From positions 2,790,001 through 2,854,000 of the forward strand of contig NZ_CP090177.1 of assembly GCF_042214795.1 (NCBI RefSeq): a stretch of DNA of 64,000 bases, read 5' to 3'. The stretch comes from Arcobacter iocasae. GTDB taxonomy: Bacteria > Campylobacterota > Campylobacteria > Campylobacterales > Arcobacteraceae. Positions 59,101-64,000 of this stretch are shown in pieces. The notes below the pieces were generated by a model that saw nothing but the letters and a program-made list of their open reading frames with translations, was not told where the DNA came from and made no database searches. The position numbers were made by a program, and so were the translations under genes. Numbering within the stretch: the stretch's first letter is position 1; the number at the start of each line of letters is the position of its first letter.

Positions 59101-62100
59101 GAAGAAATGGTACTACTATTGGTGGAGTAAATGTTGATTTAAATAAAAATCAAACTCTAGGAAGTGCTGATACTTATAGAGTAATTGATGATGGATTTGG
59201 AAGTGCAAAATATCTTGATAGTATTGAAAATGTAATAGGTACTAGTTATGATGATATTATTTTTGGAAATGGGGATGCCAACTCATTAGTAGGTGGTGCT
59301 GGAAATGATACATTAAAAGGAAGTTTAGGTGCAAATGTTCTTGATGGAGGAGCAAATGAAGACTGGGCATATTTTGATGATATAGTAGTTTCAGGTGCTA
59401 CAATAGTACTTGATACTGATGGAAATAATGCAAATGGTAGTCAAGGTACATCTACTATAACAGGTTATCAAACTACATTGATGGGTATTGAGCATGTAAA
59501 AGCAACAGCATTATCAGATACTATAACAGGTGATTATAACGATAACTCAATATTAGCTGGTGGTAATAATGATACTATTTACTCTTCACAAGGAAGTGAT
59601 TATATTGATGGAGAAGAGGGTTCTGATACAGTAGATTATGCAAGAAGTGATGTAAGTGCTGGACTTATCATAGACCTTGGTGCAACTCAAAATGATGGAG
59701 ATAATACTACTTGGGCTGTACAAAATGATGGATATGGAAATAAAGAGAGACTTTTTAATATAGAAAATGTAGTCGGAACCAAAGAAGATGATTTCATAAA
59801 AGGTAATGGGCAAAATAATACTTTATTTGGAAACGAAGGTACAGATACACTTTATGGAATAAGTGCTAATAATATATTAGTAGGTGGTGCAGGAAGTGAT
59901 GTATTTAGAGGCGGAATAGGTGATAATATAATTTATGGTGAAAATTATGTATCACTAGGTGGAGCTGGAACTGAAAGTGCATTTGAAATTGCAAACGCAA
60001 GGGATAAAATTGATTTTAGTGATGCTGGTGTTTCTGTTACATTAAATTTAAGTGATACTACTGATATAAACTATATAAATGAAACTACACTTACCCTTGA
60101 TGCAAGAACTTCAATTGGTTATGGGAAAAATACAATTTATAATGTTGAAGATGTAGTTGGAGGAAGTGGTTCAGATACCTTGATTGGATCATCTGTTGGC
60201 AATGTAATAGATGGTGGAGCTAACAATGATATTTTATTTGGATTTGGAGGTTCTAATACCTTAATAGGTGGATCAGGTGATGATACTATCCTAGGATTAT
60301 TAAGTGGTGATGCTATTTACGGTGGTACATTTGATGGAACAACTGCTACAAATAGTGGTTCAGATTGGGTTGATTATAGTTATATTACTCTTACAGATGG
60401 AAGAGCTATTAATGTTGATTTATCATTAGGGTCTAATCAAGTAAGTCAAGTAGGAAATATTGCTAATGCAGATACTTTAACTCATATTGAAAATGTTGTT
60501 GGTACTTCAAATAATGACACACTAAAAGGAGATGATAACTTTAATATCATAAATTCGCTTTTAGGATACAAAGGGGATGATAGTTTTATTGTTTCAAAAG
60601 GAAGTGATTATTTTGATGGTGGACTAGGCTTTAATAGTGTTGATTATAGTAGTGTTGATTCTGCTAATGGAGGTTCAAAAATTGTAGTTGATTTAGGACT
60701 TAGTAAAGCAACTGACAATGGGTATCACCTTGATCCAAGTGGTGCAAATACTGTAGTAGAAGATGATTTAATAAATATCCAAAAAGTAATAGCTACTAAT
60801 TATGATGATACACTTTATGGAAGCTCTTATGGAAATATATTTGTAAGTGGAGCAGGAAATGACCTTGTAGATGGTAGAGAAGGTGATGATACTATTTATG
60901 GTGTTTCTGGAAACAACAAATTATCAGGAGGATCAGGAGCTGATACTATTTATGGTGGAAGTGGAAACGATACTTTAAGTGGTGATGCAGGTAATGACTT
61001 ACTTGATGGTAGTTTAAATGGTGATAATACTTTCATTGGTGATACAGGTGATGATACTTTTATAGGTGGAACAGGAGTAGATACTCTTTATTATGCAAGT
61101 AGTCAATCAGGAATTGCAGTTACTCTTAAAGCAGATGGAGAAGATGGGACAATTGTTAGTTCTACAGATGGTACAGATATTTTAAAAACTCACTTTGAAA
61201 GAATTATTGCAACAAATTATAAAGATACAATAGACTTAAGTGATGCTAGAGGTGATAATACAGTTTTAGCCTATGGTGGAAATGATACAATAACAGCAAG
61301 TAGTGCCCATAATGATTCTATTTATGGTGGAGATGGAAATGATGTTATTTATGCAAATGGTGGGACAAATAAATATTATGGTGGAAATGCAACCCTAGAT
61401 GGTTCGGGGAATATTATAGGACATTTGGGAAGTGGAACAGACACTTTAAGTTATATAAATGCAACAAATAGTGTAAACATAGATTTAAGTACAAATCAAG
61501 CTAGTGATAATGGATTTGGTTCAAGTGATGAAATCTATGATATCGCATATGTTACAGGTTCAAATCATGATGATATTATAAAAGGTAACTCAGGAATTAA
61601 TAGAATTGTAGCTGGTGATGGCGATGACTGGATTATTGCAACTGCTGGTAATGATGAAATATATGGTGGAAATCACACAACAACAGATGGTTCACAAGGT
61701 AGCAGTACTGCTATAGCAAAAGGTGGAGACTGGTTAAGCTTTGATGAAATAACAAATGGACTTGATGCAACAATGAGTGCAAATTCTATTACTTTTGGTG
61801 GATACACTCCAAATATAGTTGAAATAGAGAACCTTTTTGGTACAAAATTAGCTGATATATTAAGAGGGGATAGTAATAATAACACTCTTCATGGAAATGA
61901 AGGTAATGACACAATATATGGAACAGCAGGAAATAACTTCCTAATAGGTGGAGAAGGTGATGATACTTTAGAAGGTGGAACTGGTATTGATAGATATGAT
62001 GGAGGAAATGAATCTTTAGTTTCAACAGATGATTCAGTTTTATATGCAGGAAGCTCAAATCATGGAACAAATACAATTAGTTTTTATGATGCAAATAATG

Positions 62101-64000
62101 CTGTAAATATTGATTTAGCTTATGACAATGGTGATGGTACTTTTGGAAGAGTTTTAGATGATGGCTCTTCAAATCATAATGTTGAAACATATATTAGAAA
62201 TATAAATAATATAACAGGAACACTAAATTATGATGACATATTAAAAGGAAATAATGAGTCAAATATTATAAGTGGACTTGGTGGATTAGATACTATTTAT
62301 GGAATAGGTGGTGAAAATACACTTTCAGGTGGTACTGGTAATGATACTATTTATACTGCTACTTCAAAAACAGGAAGTGATAGAGGAGATATTGCTTTAG
62401 GTGGAGAAGCAACAGATAGATTAGTAGGGTCTTTCCACAAGGATTTATTAATTGGTGGTCAATTTGTAAATAATAGTGGAACTGTAACTTACACAGATAT
62501 AAGCGTGGATTGGCTTGATTATAGTTCTCATACAAGTACTCATGACTATGGAGTAAATATAGATTTATCTACTGTTTCTGCTGTTACTTTTACAGGTACA
62601 GATTCTGATAGAAGTGATTATGATAGTGATTATTCCAAAATATACGAGTTAGATAATACAGGAGCTTCAACTACAAACTTTGATTATATAAAAGGTATAG
62701 AGTATATAAAAGGAAGTAATTATATTGATACTTTAAAAGGTGATAGTAATAATAACTCTATTTTAGCTGGTGATGGTGATGATGTTATTTATTTAGATTC
62801 GGCTGGAAGTGATTATATTGATGGAGAAGGTGGTTCTAACTGGCTTAGTTTGGAAGATAACTATAGAGGAACTATTCGATTAGATAATAATTTAGCAGGT
62901 ACATCAAATGGAAATGTAGAGATTCACAATGTAGCTAATGTATTAGGTAGAAGCTCAAGTGCTCAATCTGAAACTGTATGGGGTGGAAATGTAGATAATA
63001 CTTTTATTCTATTTGATGGAAATGATACAGCACTTGGTGGAAATGGTTCAGATGTATATGATATGGGTGCTGGTAATGATAGAGTTTATTCAAACTATGG
63101 AAGTGATACTTTAATAGGTGGCGCTGGAACTGACACAATAGATTATTGGGGGAATTATGGTTCTAATCAAGGTTCTATAACTATTTTAAATAATATAGTA
63201 GCAGCTGATTATAATAATTTAGCTACTGGACTTGGAAGTTTAAGCATTACAGATAAAACAGTGCAATATAGTAAATTAACTGTTGATTTAAATGGTGTTG
63301 GAAGTATTACAGATGGTGAACATTGGTTTTATCAAATAACAGATGGTAGAGGATATACTGATTATCTATATGCCACATCTAATCCAGCAAATGCTTTTGA
63401 TATAAATAATTCAAATCCTGATTTTGAAAATTATAGTTTAGGTTCAAGAGCAGATATATTTAGTGGTAGTAATTTATCAGAAGTTGTTTCAGGTAATAAT
63501 GGAAATGACACTATTTGGGCAAATGGTGGAAACGATAATATCTCAGGTGGATCTGATGAAGATACAATTTTTGGAGTTTCTGGAAATAATGTATTAAATG
63601 GTAATGGTGGAAATGATCTTATTTTTGGTGGAATAGGAAATGATAATATATATGGTGAATCAGGAAATGACACTATATATGCAAAAGCTGGTACAAATAA
63701 TATAGATGCTGGAGCCAATGATGATATTATATATGCAGGAAAAGGTGTTGATGATATAGATGGGGGAAGTGGGGAAGATACATTAAAATTTGATGGTGCC
63801 AATACAAGAGTTGTTGTAAACTTAGGAATTGATGTTTTATCTTATGATAGTTCAACAATAACAGCTGGTAAATTTATATCTAGTTGGAAAGATGGTTCAA
63901 ATGCAGAACAAACAGGAACAGTAAGCGGAATTGAAAATGTAGATGGTACAGACTTTAATGATACGATTAGAGGAAGTGATTCTGTAAATACATTAAATGC
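41145..64000 (+). CDS. giant RTX-repeat type I secreted adhesin (partial, runs off the window)
   Basis: One open frame of at least 7,618 codons from a TTG start (41145; AGAGG 7 nt upstream) to the window end with no stop. I checked the frame at several points. N-terminal layout: a beta-rich segment, about 1-110 (VAVYVRPGDEIDYDI, LVGGDIVVTLPKGGIF), like BapA/SiiE leader domains; a coiled coil, about 145-172 (VKKIVEELEEKIEKVN); a Pro-rich linker, about 187-225; and a Bap/Ig-like domain, about 340-405. From about residue 466 onward there are dozens of modules recurring every 250-400 nt. Each has NTVDYS, V-VDL, TL-NIENVIGT, DTI-G and RTX nonapeptides (GGxGxDTLxGG), which bind Ca2+ outside the cell. 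No Ala-Ala LapG site and no C-terminal secretion signal are seen; the latter must lie beyond 64000. It is the cargo of the adjacent T1SS. Confidence 0.93.
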   Translation, partial: MATNNQSTQTVQKINPQTSDVTLNDKDILDYKNDKVVIKEQPNKGENVAVYVRPGDEIDYDINGLNIDKLDYRLVGGDIVVTLPKGGIFTFVSMALMGYSENPPSFKGVGGQTFSLGQVLSQVEEVNDLPMNSLPVEADIQHEDKVKKIVEELEEKIEKVNQIIVQQEIMDENAHKDDMISNFDFSEPPTPTPEPLENEYTSDEPSNPIVTPGEDAKVEGVLPTLTFDINIQHIEGTQEITGTGTDTLLSVIGGGGSLYANDYPNSPALSELQKQTNAEDLDYSSVTNSIAQKSIITADNPDFFGEDYTSRLIKLSPSQPAGFGVTVIKVSGLPGDVSIVGGSSQGGGVWLINKADALNGGFTVNPNNGEINFAVKYNTNIVGSENFEMTIEAESVWSADNLPDSLKADAEQPVVTSITFENSYGVNIKEVDPDSPLSYRYSQVGDSSDGFVLATNLNDNIIRTGDIDTTVIGGSTTDTIFAQSGNDTLNGNKGDDTIAPGLGNDTVDGGEGSDTVSYSNLAVSNAGAGVEVDLVAQKAVGSGNDTLISIENIIGSSFRDTLTGNDSVNIINGGAGNDTLDGKLGNDTLLGDAGNDTIKSGFGDNYIDGGVGTNTVDYSGLGSGVNVKLLSPSAVTLGETWGEATSNTGVDKLINIQNVIGSDYDDTFSGADNTNNTFDGNEGSDLVDYSLYTSNAINANLEEGWVLGQGTDTLKKIEAIRGTDLLAFGDTIVGSSTIGNTIYGMAGNDIIKGVGGNNILDAGAGDDTIFSGTGDDIIDGGTGNNTLSFEDITTGGVTVRLSDTSSQNTANAGNDTIKNIQNLKGTTSSDTLGGTANDINILDGLGGNDTADYSFLNRLNSDQGISANLIDGTVDKGKSSPDQVISIENIIGTDGKDVFKGNNFANILDGGAGDDTFTGNGGDNTLKGGSGSDTVIYSGASFGVNLSLDNSGNGSAIIGSQTDTLESIENVIGSNYSDTLVSSDTNNMSNTFKGGLGNDTLDGGSGNDYLYGETGDDTIIASSGNDFIDGGSDGEVLGDTIDFSNIDQKIELTLAEDGSASRVKEGDSKTLTHTVYNIENITASDLDSTLSGNSKNNTLLGGAGDDTLSGGAGTNYLDGKTGVNTVDYSSASSNVTVDLSKTSLQEVYTQGATTVKDTLVNIQNVIGSNNKDIITGSSSNNSLFGGLGDDTIVGSGGDDILDGGDGIDVASYTTATENLNIDLGVSGTPVNIGTGYGNDTFISIEGAIGGSGNDTITGTSSSNVLIGGDGDDTLLPNGSGNSGLDVIDGGAGVDFVSFNFGDANTGITLDLADLGVQNTGKGNVQILNVENVEGGGGADKLYGNSTSNTLTGLAGDDTLVGRAGNNTLDGGIGFDTADYSAVTTLNGLDINLNLGTQQVQDNGNSGKDTLIDIEKIIATKNDDYIDATRTTTDKMTFELGAGNDTFRGGNQDNIIYTSRQVEGSDDYTTYNNTVYSGSGSDTVIGSSGNDTFIVAQSDTLSSNGNDSFNGVSGINTIDYSQILDSDGKEETGGLNVTLNGSNTVNITLSGGNTNTIQNVSHIIGTENSDTFTGDSFDNILDGSGGNDTIFGTAGNNTLSGGSGNDSITGGTGVDTIYGGLDNDTIFSSSGNDTIYGGDGSDTFDLSGRSGKVFVNLAENRSKIDTNNNGSFDVNDENDLLYDIEKVIGNSSDNTLYGDSLDNILDGGTAGRNSLYGNGGDDTLIGSGSGKDIAYYAQASAAIYVDMTQTKQVVRDGDLGSDTLIDIDEVHGSIYADTFKGNSDNNTLRGLIGNDTFYSSAGTNVYDGGADNDLFIISSKDHGQDQLLGGTGSDTVDFSAITGLTTKGLEVTLNGNSEASSSLNDVASHKLTGIENVIGTIYNDTITGDANNNILSGFAGNNTLIGGAGDDTLKGGTGSDVASYETSTDGIKVDLTQTNFQVTDDGLLGRDKLINIDTIIGSNYSDTLKGSDLSADTFIGGTGDDWFVASAGADYYEGGATSSDTVDYSGATTKLVIDINDGSKYINSFYGTHEFTNINGIVGGSEDDTLTGNSGKNTLIGGSGDDTLLGFGGQDYIDGGIGSDFVSFAYTSRDITLDLSNINEQSYTTDPNDLITMISMENITGGAGNDTIKGNNSNNILEGGYGADTLSGLGGINELKGGMNGYELSLGAISNGTTYSFIIEGQTISYTANATDTLTTVLDNLEDAFILLKTNNNITSSNLVNDGAKLYLETDQSLGTVSNVTSVTKNFVDIADYSDNTSGIKVDLSLTQDPNYQVYYNGYTGGKDKLVDIEEIWGTNYSDTFVGSNSADTIKGGGGSDTFTGGTGNDTFYGEAGEDLFISSYDDGNNVYYGGTTNETNGDTVDYSGITDTAHYVDGDLSLGTISVKLTSDDSVVKTDTILNIENLTGGAGNDTLKGDMNKNTIKGGEGNDSILISAGADRLYGEAGDDIFVFENGVDGTGTIIDGGNTSQTNGDTIDYSALTDGVTLRLMDSTYSGVTLGVNANNHSIRNINNIVGSQGNDTIEGDSTNNTLDGNAGLSDTVSFENAGAKVVVNIGSEVTISNAPTANATYIANQAVGTTIGSDTITNFENIKAGSGDDTLIGSSAQNIIYGGIGQDFIYGAAGDDKLFGEDGNDTLAGGVGNDSIDGGAGTDTVSYFDANSVIVNLRGTTNGTGNVNYSSTTYTDKLYSIENVIGSAGNDTIQGNDADNILDGAGGVNTVSYDGAVAGVTVDLGITGAQNTLGDGTDTLLNFANLIGSGNDDILKGNSNSNIIKGGNGSDSIYGIGGANFLYGGLGDDTFIGKVLGSDFIDGESGNDKVNYSTLLSANSIIVDLGTTTTFNDENGNSQTVYQITINGGDNDYVKNTTTFEGSQGDDNFITTTGTYSFIGGSGDDTFSGSSFTGSSIDGSNHTILADGTQGATNAYTGKGDTVDYSNVVDKIILTLENGSDTTTVKVGGTDSDHTIKNIENIYGSNTAGDTITGNNSNNTILGQAGDDTIDGGNGSNYLDGGTNDAKGDTVSFVSASNSISVNIGSSDVVIAGITYTANSSQLGSNTSTVKAFENILGSSHDDILIGSDLSNTIDGSNGNDVIYGGKGNNVLKGGTGSDSFLMGGFFGSGNDYINKVDGESGADTIDYSLITTGSISVTLDGEEESQVSIYSDDDRSSLITNTYDLIKNIRNIVGTSGNDSIKGDGSANELYGGLGDDILDGASGDDKLYGGEGNDTLVSVSGNNILDGGNNNANGDWVWYSQKLLALDLNMSDVDGSGYSTADFGAEKDRIIRVENIKGTIQADFIGGNSSNNILDAFRGDGNILVGSAGNDTLLGSSNGSDTFKAGILQSDDSTIDGNDGSNLIDGVGGSSNTVDYSAYASNRNIEVDLQDSGSSTVTKKLDNTTFGTDTLNNIQNITGGMGDDTISGNNQDNILKGGAGSDTIKGSAGNNKLYGEAGDDLLISGSGNDIIDGGTGSNTVSYQDAIGNIAVNLSDTNAQVISGGMGTDTLISIQNAIGGDYDDTITGNAQSNTIIGGLGDDNFIATNGADTYYGGVVDANGNHIVASGEYNKVDYANAEKVYVDLSTKLTDADGNVYSQALKSNSFNTADGFTDPYLESTDKLYGIININGSDNSDTLIGDSQGNKLSGKAGDDILEGKGGADNLLGGDGDDTIIATSASDGIDTIDGGANSDTIDYSKLGSANSITVTLEEANTNATLYVTGGDNDLVKNVENVIGTAGNDTIFGNSEDNTLKGGLGADILSGAGGDDTLDGGDGFDTVDYSVSSDAVTVDLDITNTDQNISTSQGNDRLISIEKVIGSSHADTFKTNYSSNNTFDGGVVDSEGGDTVDYSSLNVDDATIDKIVTTDFSNITVSSDSAGDTAGTSTITDTFINIENIIGSAGNDTIFGNAADNTIKGGLGNDILSGASGNDYIDGEGGSNTVSYSYVTTTSGVVVDMKDNTGIVSIGDEDTLVSIQNVIGTKNSDIIKMGTAAGALESIANVIDGSDGFDTVSYEYYSSGLTIDLGAGAVATGDNDVLISIEKAIGGTGDDIFKTNTAVSNTFDGIAGSDTIDYSTLASNQGINVTLNGSTAVAVNIANAQNDSIVNIENVTGGAGVDTITGDTNNNTLKGGLGNDIIYGTAGNNSLFGEADNDTIFSGTGNDLIDGGTGTDTVNYSQAIAAVNVDLGIETAQNIGGGMGLDTLVGIENVVGSNFDDTFKSHFTRNNSFDGYGIDSNGNTVDYSELTVDNATEDFVKVDLTGSGLIYIDGALSATDSYTNIQNITGTDGNDTIYGDSGSNTLRGGAGDDTLMGRDGNDYLDGGSGNNTVNYNYTTGGVEVDFKVGLGYVNTGDQDTLVNIQNAIGGSGQDRFKMATGATANIIDGNSNSGNLVSYEYYTAGVNVDLGTQASQEVVTGDFDTLINIQNIKGGEGNDTFKTNFTAVNQFDGNSGNNTMDYSNAASNQSITVTLDGANYRTVTITNASNDTIKNIQNIIGGAGADNIVGDGNSNILRGGAGDDIINGNAGLNSLYGDEGSDTITAGTGDDFIDGGLDDDVIYANSGANIIYGGTGTDTISSGSGDDTIYGGTADVIGTEKDWVSFQDALASVTVNLNKLSGSSISGVFTGATGYATSIATGTDSLFGIENIIASANNDIVTLRDTQINTIYLSGGSDIVKAGSSSYTGGNTIDGYGITGTESSSDSDTMDYSVLSDNTNSISVDLNTLDTNGFATVDFTDSNISDDLLKSIENVTGTAGNDTLIGRDSTNNTLIGGSGSDFLMGRSGNNYLDGGDGSLGNYVSYGYVGSSNNVVVDLTNQTANVVGSGYSDTIRNIQNAIGGAGSDTITGSGAQNTLIGGDGADKFVMMGEIGDTVYAGNWDGSTHTDTSTQDSIDYSSYNNQVIVNLTSQTAKVDLANNNFASGTKDDTFFGIENVIGTSFADTITGGAGVNTIHAGLGSDIIYAGSGADIIYGEAGDDTIYMQSVANSASNFVDGGTGFDLVDYSGLDQRVVINMQGVTNVDVQVGNTSNHHTITSIENIVGTNQDDTITGSDGVNTFVGLDGVDSIYGIAGNNLIYGGSQERNSTSSDGDFIQGGSGNDTIYGAAGADDLRGGLGNDTIFAGANDDIIRSGIGEDIVYGEAGNDTFVFEAADNMTNFVYGGDETSDNGTLDMVDYRLAIKGMTIDLSGKTNINSANEATYDANVIGTYNNNGFAYSQDQGFNLLYGIEQVRGSDLESDTIRGNSSTNSIWGHGGDDTLYGVDGANYLDGGANNDLIFAGHGADVMVGDSGDDTFKTYYNAAGTNADEKFGGDNTIYGGTWDGTTAGLAGSDLVDYQVIDNNYNVFVDLGLTNGSVQIRDNSTLAVQKTDALFYINSAIGTSGNDTFKGNSNANILNGFAGNNTALYTYTALIAGISVNLQAGTVDKIVTGNTNLTDTLSNIQNIVGTSYDDNFVTKINEANIIDAGDQGSNGDTIDYSTNGTTNIVLDLDVSHTTDYYGVGAINDGTYASVYVSNGSTDKIKNIENIKGSGGSDTIYGNASDNTIYGMGGNDTIYGVAGSNYIDGGAGDDSIYSGTGADKLFGSSGNDIFRATSASSFAGDVIDGGTEVDSSNNFIGRGSDTVDYSLLDTTGFTKGVDLTLSNDTNTAVTINDSNSHNIVNIENIIGTTVNDTINGDGGDNTLVGETGSDTLKGTAGNNTIYGDKVDGSEADVVGNSDLIYAGTGDDKIYAGGGADTIHTALGSDTIYGGSGDDFIYAGVGSNKIYGGNYIVATQTHSDSGNDTVSYENIVGSGVIARLNSNLAIVSATGNADVLFGIENVTGTALADEIVGNLAESNTLIGGAGNDTINGLSGNNNLQGGADNDTIISGSGDNVIDGGAGSDTVDYSYLTGTSFGDDDATNGQVNGIYYSGVKVDLTDSNTQRIHDNYGSDTISGIENVIGSTKDDHIIGNDEINILDGKGGNDYFVLGQNIDTILGGTGTDTIEFSDTGRNGTTIGGVNVDLNKNQTLGSADTYRVIDDGFGSAKYLDSIENVIGTSYDDIIFGNGDANSLVGGAGNDTLKGSLGANVLDGGANEDWAYFDDIVVSGATIVLDTDGNNANGSQGTSTITGYQTTLMGIEHVKATALSDTITGDYNDNSILAGGNNDTIYSSQGSDYIDGEEGSDTVDYARSDVSAGLIIDLGATQNDGDNTTWAVQNDGYGNKERLFNIENVVGTKEDDFIKGNGQNNTLFGNEGTDTLYGISANNILVGGAGSDVFRGGIGDNIIYGENYVSLGGAGTESAFEIANARDKIDFSDAGVSVTLNLSDTTDINYINETTLTLDARTSIGYGKNTIYNVEDVVGGSGSDTLIGSSVGNVIDGGANNDILFGFGGSNTLIGGSGDDTILGLLSGDAIYGGTFDGTTATNSGSDWVDYSYITLTDGRAINVDLSLGSNQVSQVGNIANADTLTHIENVVGTSNNDTLKGDDNFNIINSLLGYKGDDSFIVSKGSDYFDGGLGFNSVDYSSVDSANGGSKIVVDLGLSKATDNGYHLDPSGANTVVEDDLINIQKVIATNYDDTLYGSSYGNIFVSGAGNDLVDGREGDDTIYGVSGNNKLSGGSGADTIYGGSGNDTLSGDAGNDLLDGSLNGDNTFIGDTGDDTFIGGTGVDTLYYASSQSGIAVTLKADGEDGTIVSSTDGTDILKTHFERIIATNYKDTIDLSDARGDNTVLAYGGNDTITASSAHNDSIYGGDGNDVIYANGGTNKYYGGNATLDGSGNIIGHLGSGTDTLSYINATNSVNIDLSTNQASDNGFGSSDEIYDIAYVTGSNHDDIIKGNSGINRIVAGDGDDWIIATAGNDEIYGGNHTTTDGSQGSSTAIAKGGDWLSFDEITNGLDATMSANSITFGGYTPNIVEIENLFGTKLADILRGDSNNNTLHGNEGNDTIYGTAGNNFLIGGEGDDTLEGGTGIDRYDGGNESLVSTDDSVLYAGSSNHGTNTISFYDANNAVNIDLAYDNGDGTFGRVLDDGSSNHNVETYIRNINNITGTLNYDDILKGNNESNIISGLGGLDTIYGIGGENTLSGGTGNDTIYTATSKTGSDRGDIALGGEATDRLVGSFHKDLLIGGQFVNNSGTVTYTDISVDWLDYSSHTSTHDYGVNIDLSTVSAVTFTGTDSDRSDYDSDYSKIYELDNTGASTTNFDYIKGIEYIKGSNYIDTLKGDSNNNSILAGDGDDVIYLDSAGSDYIDGEGGSNWLSLEDNYRGTIRLDNNLAGTSNGNVEIHNVANVLGRSSSAQSETVWGGNVDNTFILFDGNDTALGGNGSDVYDMGAGNDRVYSNYGSDTLIGGAGTDTIDYWGNYGSNQGSITILNNIVAADYNNLATGLGSLSITDKTVQYSKLTVDLNGVGSITDGEHWFYQITDGRGYTDYLYATSNPANAFDINNSNPDFENYSLGSRADIFSGSNLSEVVSGNNGNDTIWANGGNDNISGGSDEDTIFGVSGNNVLNGNGGNDLIFGGIGNDNIYGESGNDTIYAKAGTNNIDAGANDDIIYAGKGVDDIDGGSGEDTLKFDGANTRVVVNLGIDVLSYDSSTITAGKFISSWKDGSNAEQTGTVSGIENVDGTDFNDTIRGSDSVNTLN
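42540..64000 (+). repeat. tandem RTX modules of the adhesin
   Basis: A tandem repeat array within the adhesin gene. A typical strong run is KGGLGNDTLD-GGSGNDYLYG from about 44121. The repeat protein is rich in Gly, Asp, Asn, Thr and Ser and has almost no Cys. Module length varies and loops of different length are inserted, so this is an old, diverged array rather than recent identical copies. The many short minus-strand open frames over this region are shadows of the repeat code. Confidence 0.85.
47628..47895 (+). other. non-RTX insert domain within the adhesin
   Basis: The RTX rhythm breaks for about 88 residues with GAISNGTTYSFIIEGQTISY, TANATDTLTTVLDNLEDAF and NDGAKLYLETDQSLGTVSNV. Residue pattern and order (F-x-I-x-G-x-x-I-S-Y-T-A, T-x-x-x-x-x-x-L) resemble small beta domains seen in other T1SS and phage-tail-like repeat proteins. 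It may be a ligand-binding or spacer domain. The function is unknown. Confidence 0.5.

Noticed and set aside
42695..63802. Many 60-120-residue open frames on the minus strand of the adhesin region
   Set aside because: They are complementary shadows of the Gly/Asp/Asn/Thr repeat code (Ser/Pro/Phe- or His/Leu-rich shadows). No ribosome sites or domains are seen, and the plus frame is continuous.
42540..64000. Tandem repeats considered as a CRISPR array or satellite DNA
   Set aside because: The period varies and follows codons of one open frame with RTX nonapeptides; spacers and exact repeats are absent.

Overview
The window is strongly AT-rich and gene-dense. Its gene content (LapD/T1SS adhesin locus, DUF3365-type cytochrome, GH17-GT2 glucan synthase, DUF2779 nuclease, SNF transporter) suggests a Campylobacterota chromosome, most likely of the Arcobacter group. 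This is inferred from protein style and composition; no rRNA or other marker gene is present to confirm it.

Layout. 1-2.9 kb is the end of an integrated element: a degenerate tRNA-Leu-like sequence, a wrecked IS256-family transposase, a tyrosine integrase, and a 3' tRNA fragment that looks like the att site. 3.0-11.5 kb is chromosomal: a PEGA/DUF1566 lipoprotein, a GH17-GT2 glucan synthase, a luciferase-like monooxygenase, a heme protein, lrgAB, and a siroheme nitrite/sulfite reductase. 11.7-26.2 kb is DNA repair and defence: sbcDC, a 122-bp palindrome, an RloC-like ATPase and a GmrSD-type (DUF262/DUF1524) protein, then a truncated copy of a Cas4-like/DEDD nuclease gene. That copy is cut off by a nest of GGGGTCAGG repeats and two 311-bp elements. 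hicAB, a small DUF3820-like gene, a K+-channel-like protein, an SNF transporter and the intact copy of the nuclease gene follow. 26.2-28.2 kb holds an AI-2E family permease and an HDOD protein.

28.2-64.0 kb is one functional locus: a type I secretion ABC transporter with a degenerate peptidase domain and its HlyD-type adaptor on the minus strand. Divergent from these is a seven-gene cluster: a two-TM Cache-like sensor, a MotA/TolQ-like and a MotB/OmpA-like channel pair, a TolC with three SPOR-like repeats, a LapD-like protein with degenerate GGDEF/EAL domains, a lipoprotein and a Sel1-repeat protein. A single open frame for a giant RTX-repeat adhesin then runs from 41145 off the right edge (more than 7,600 codons, TTG start, no stop seen).

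How it works together (inference). The ABC/HlyD/TolC machine would export the giant adhesin. Its N-terminal beta-rich plus coiled-coil segment could hold it in the secretion channel, the MotAB-like pair could supply proton-motive force to hold or release it, and the LapD-like protein would add c-di-GMP control. The gene set resembles Salmonella SPI-4 (SiiA-F) combined with Lap control, but no LapG protease and no Ala-Ala cleavage site are visible. This locus is the most interesting thing in the window.
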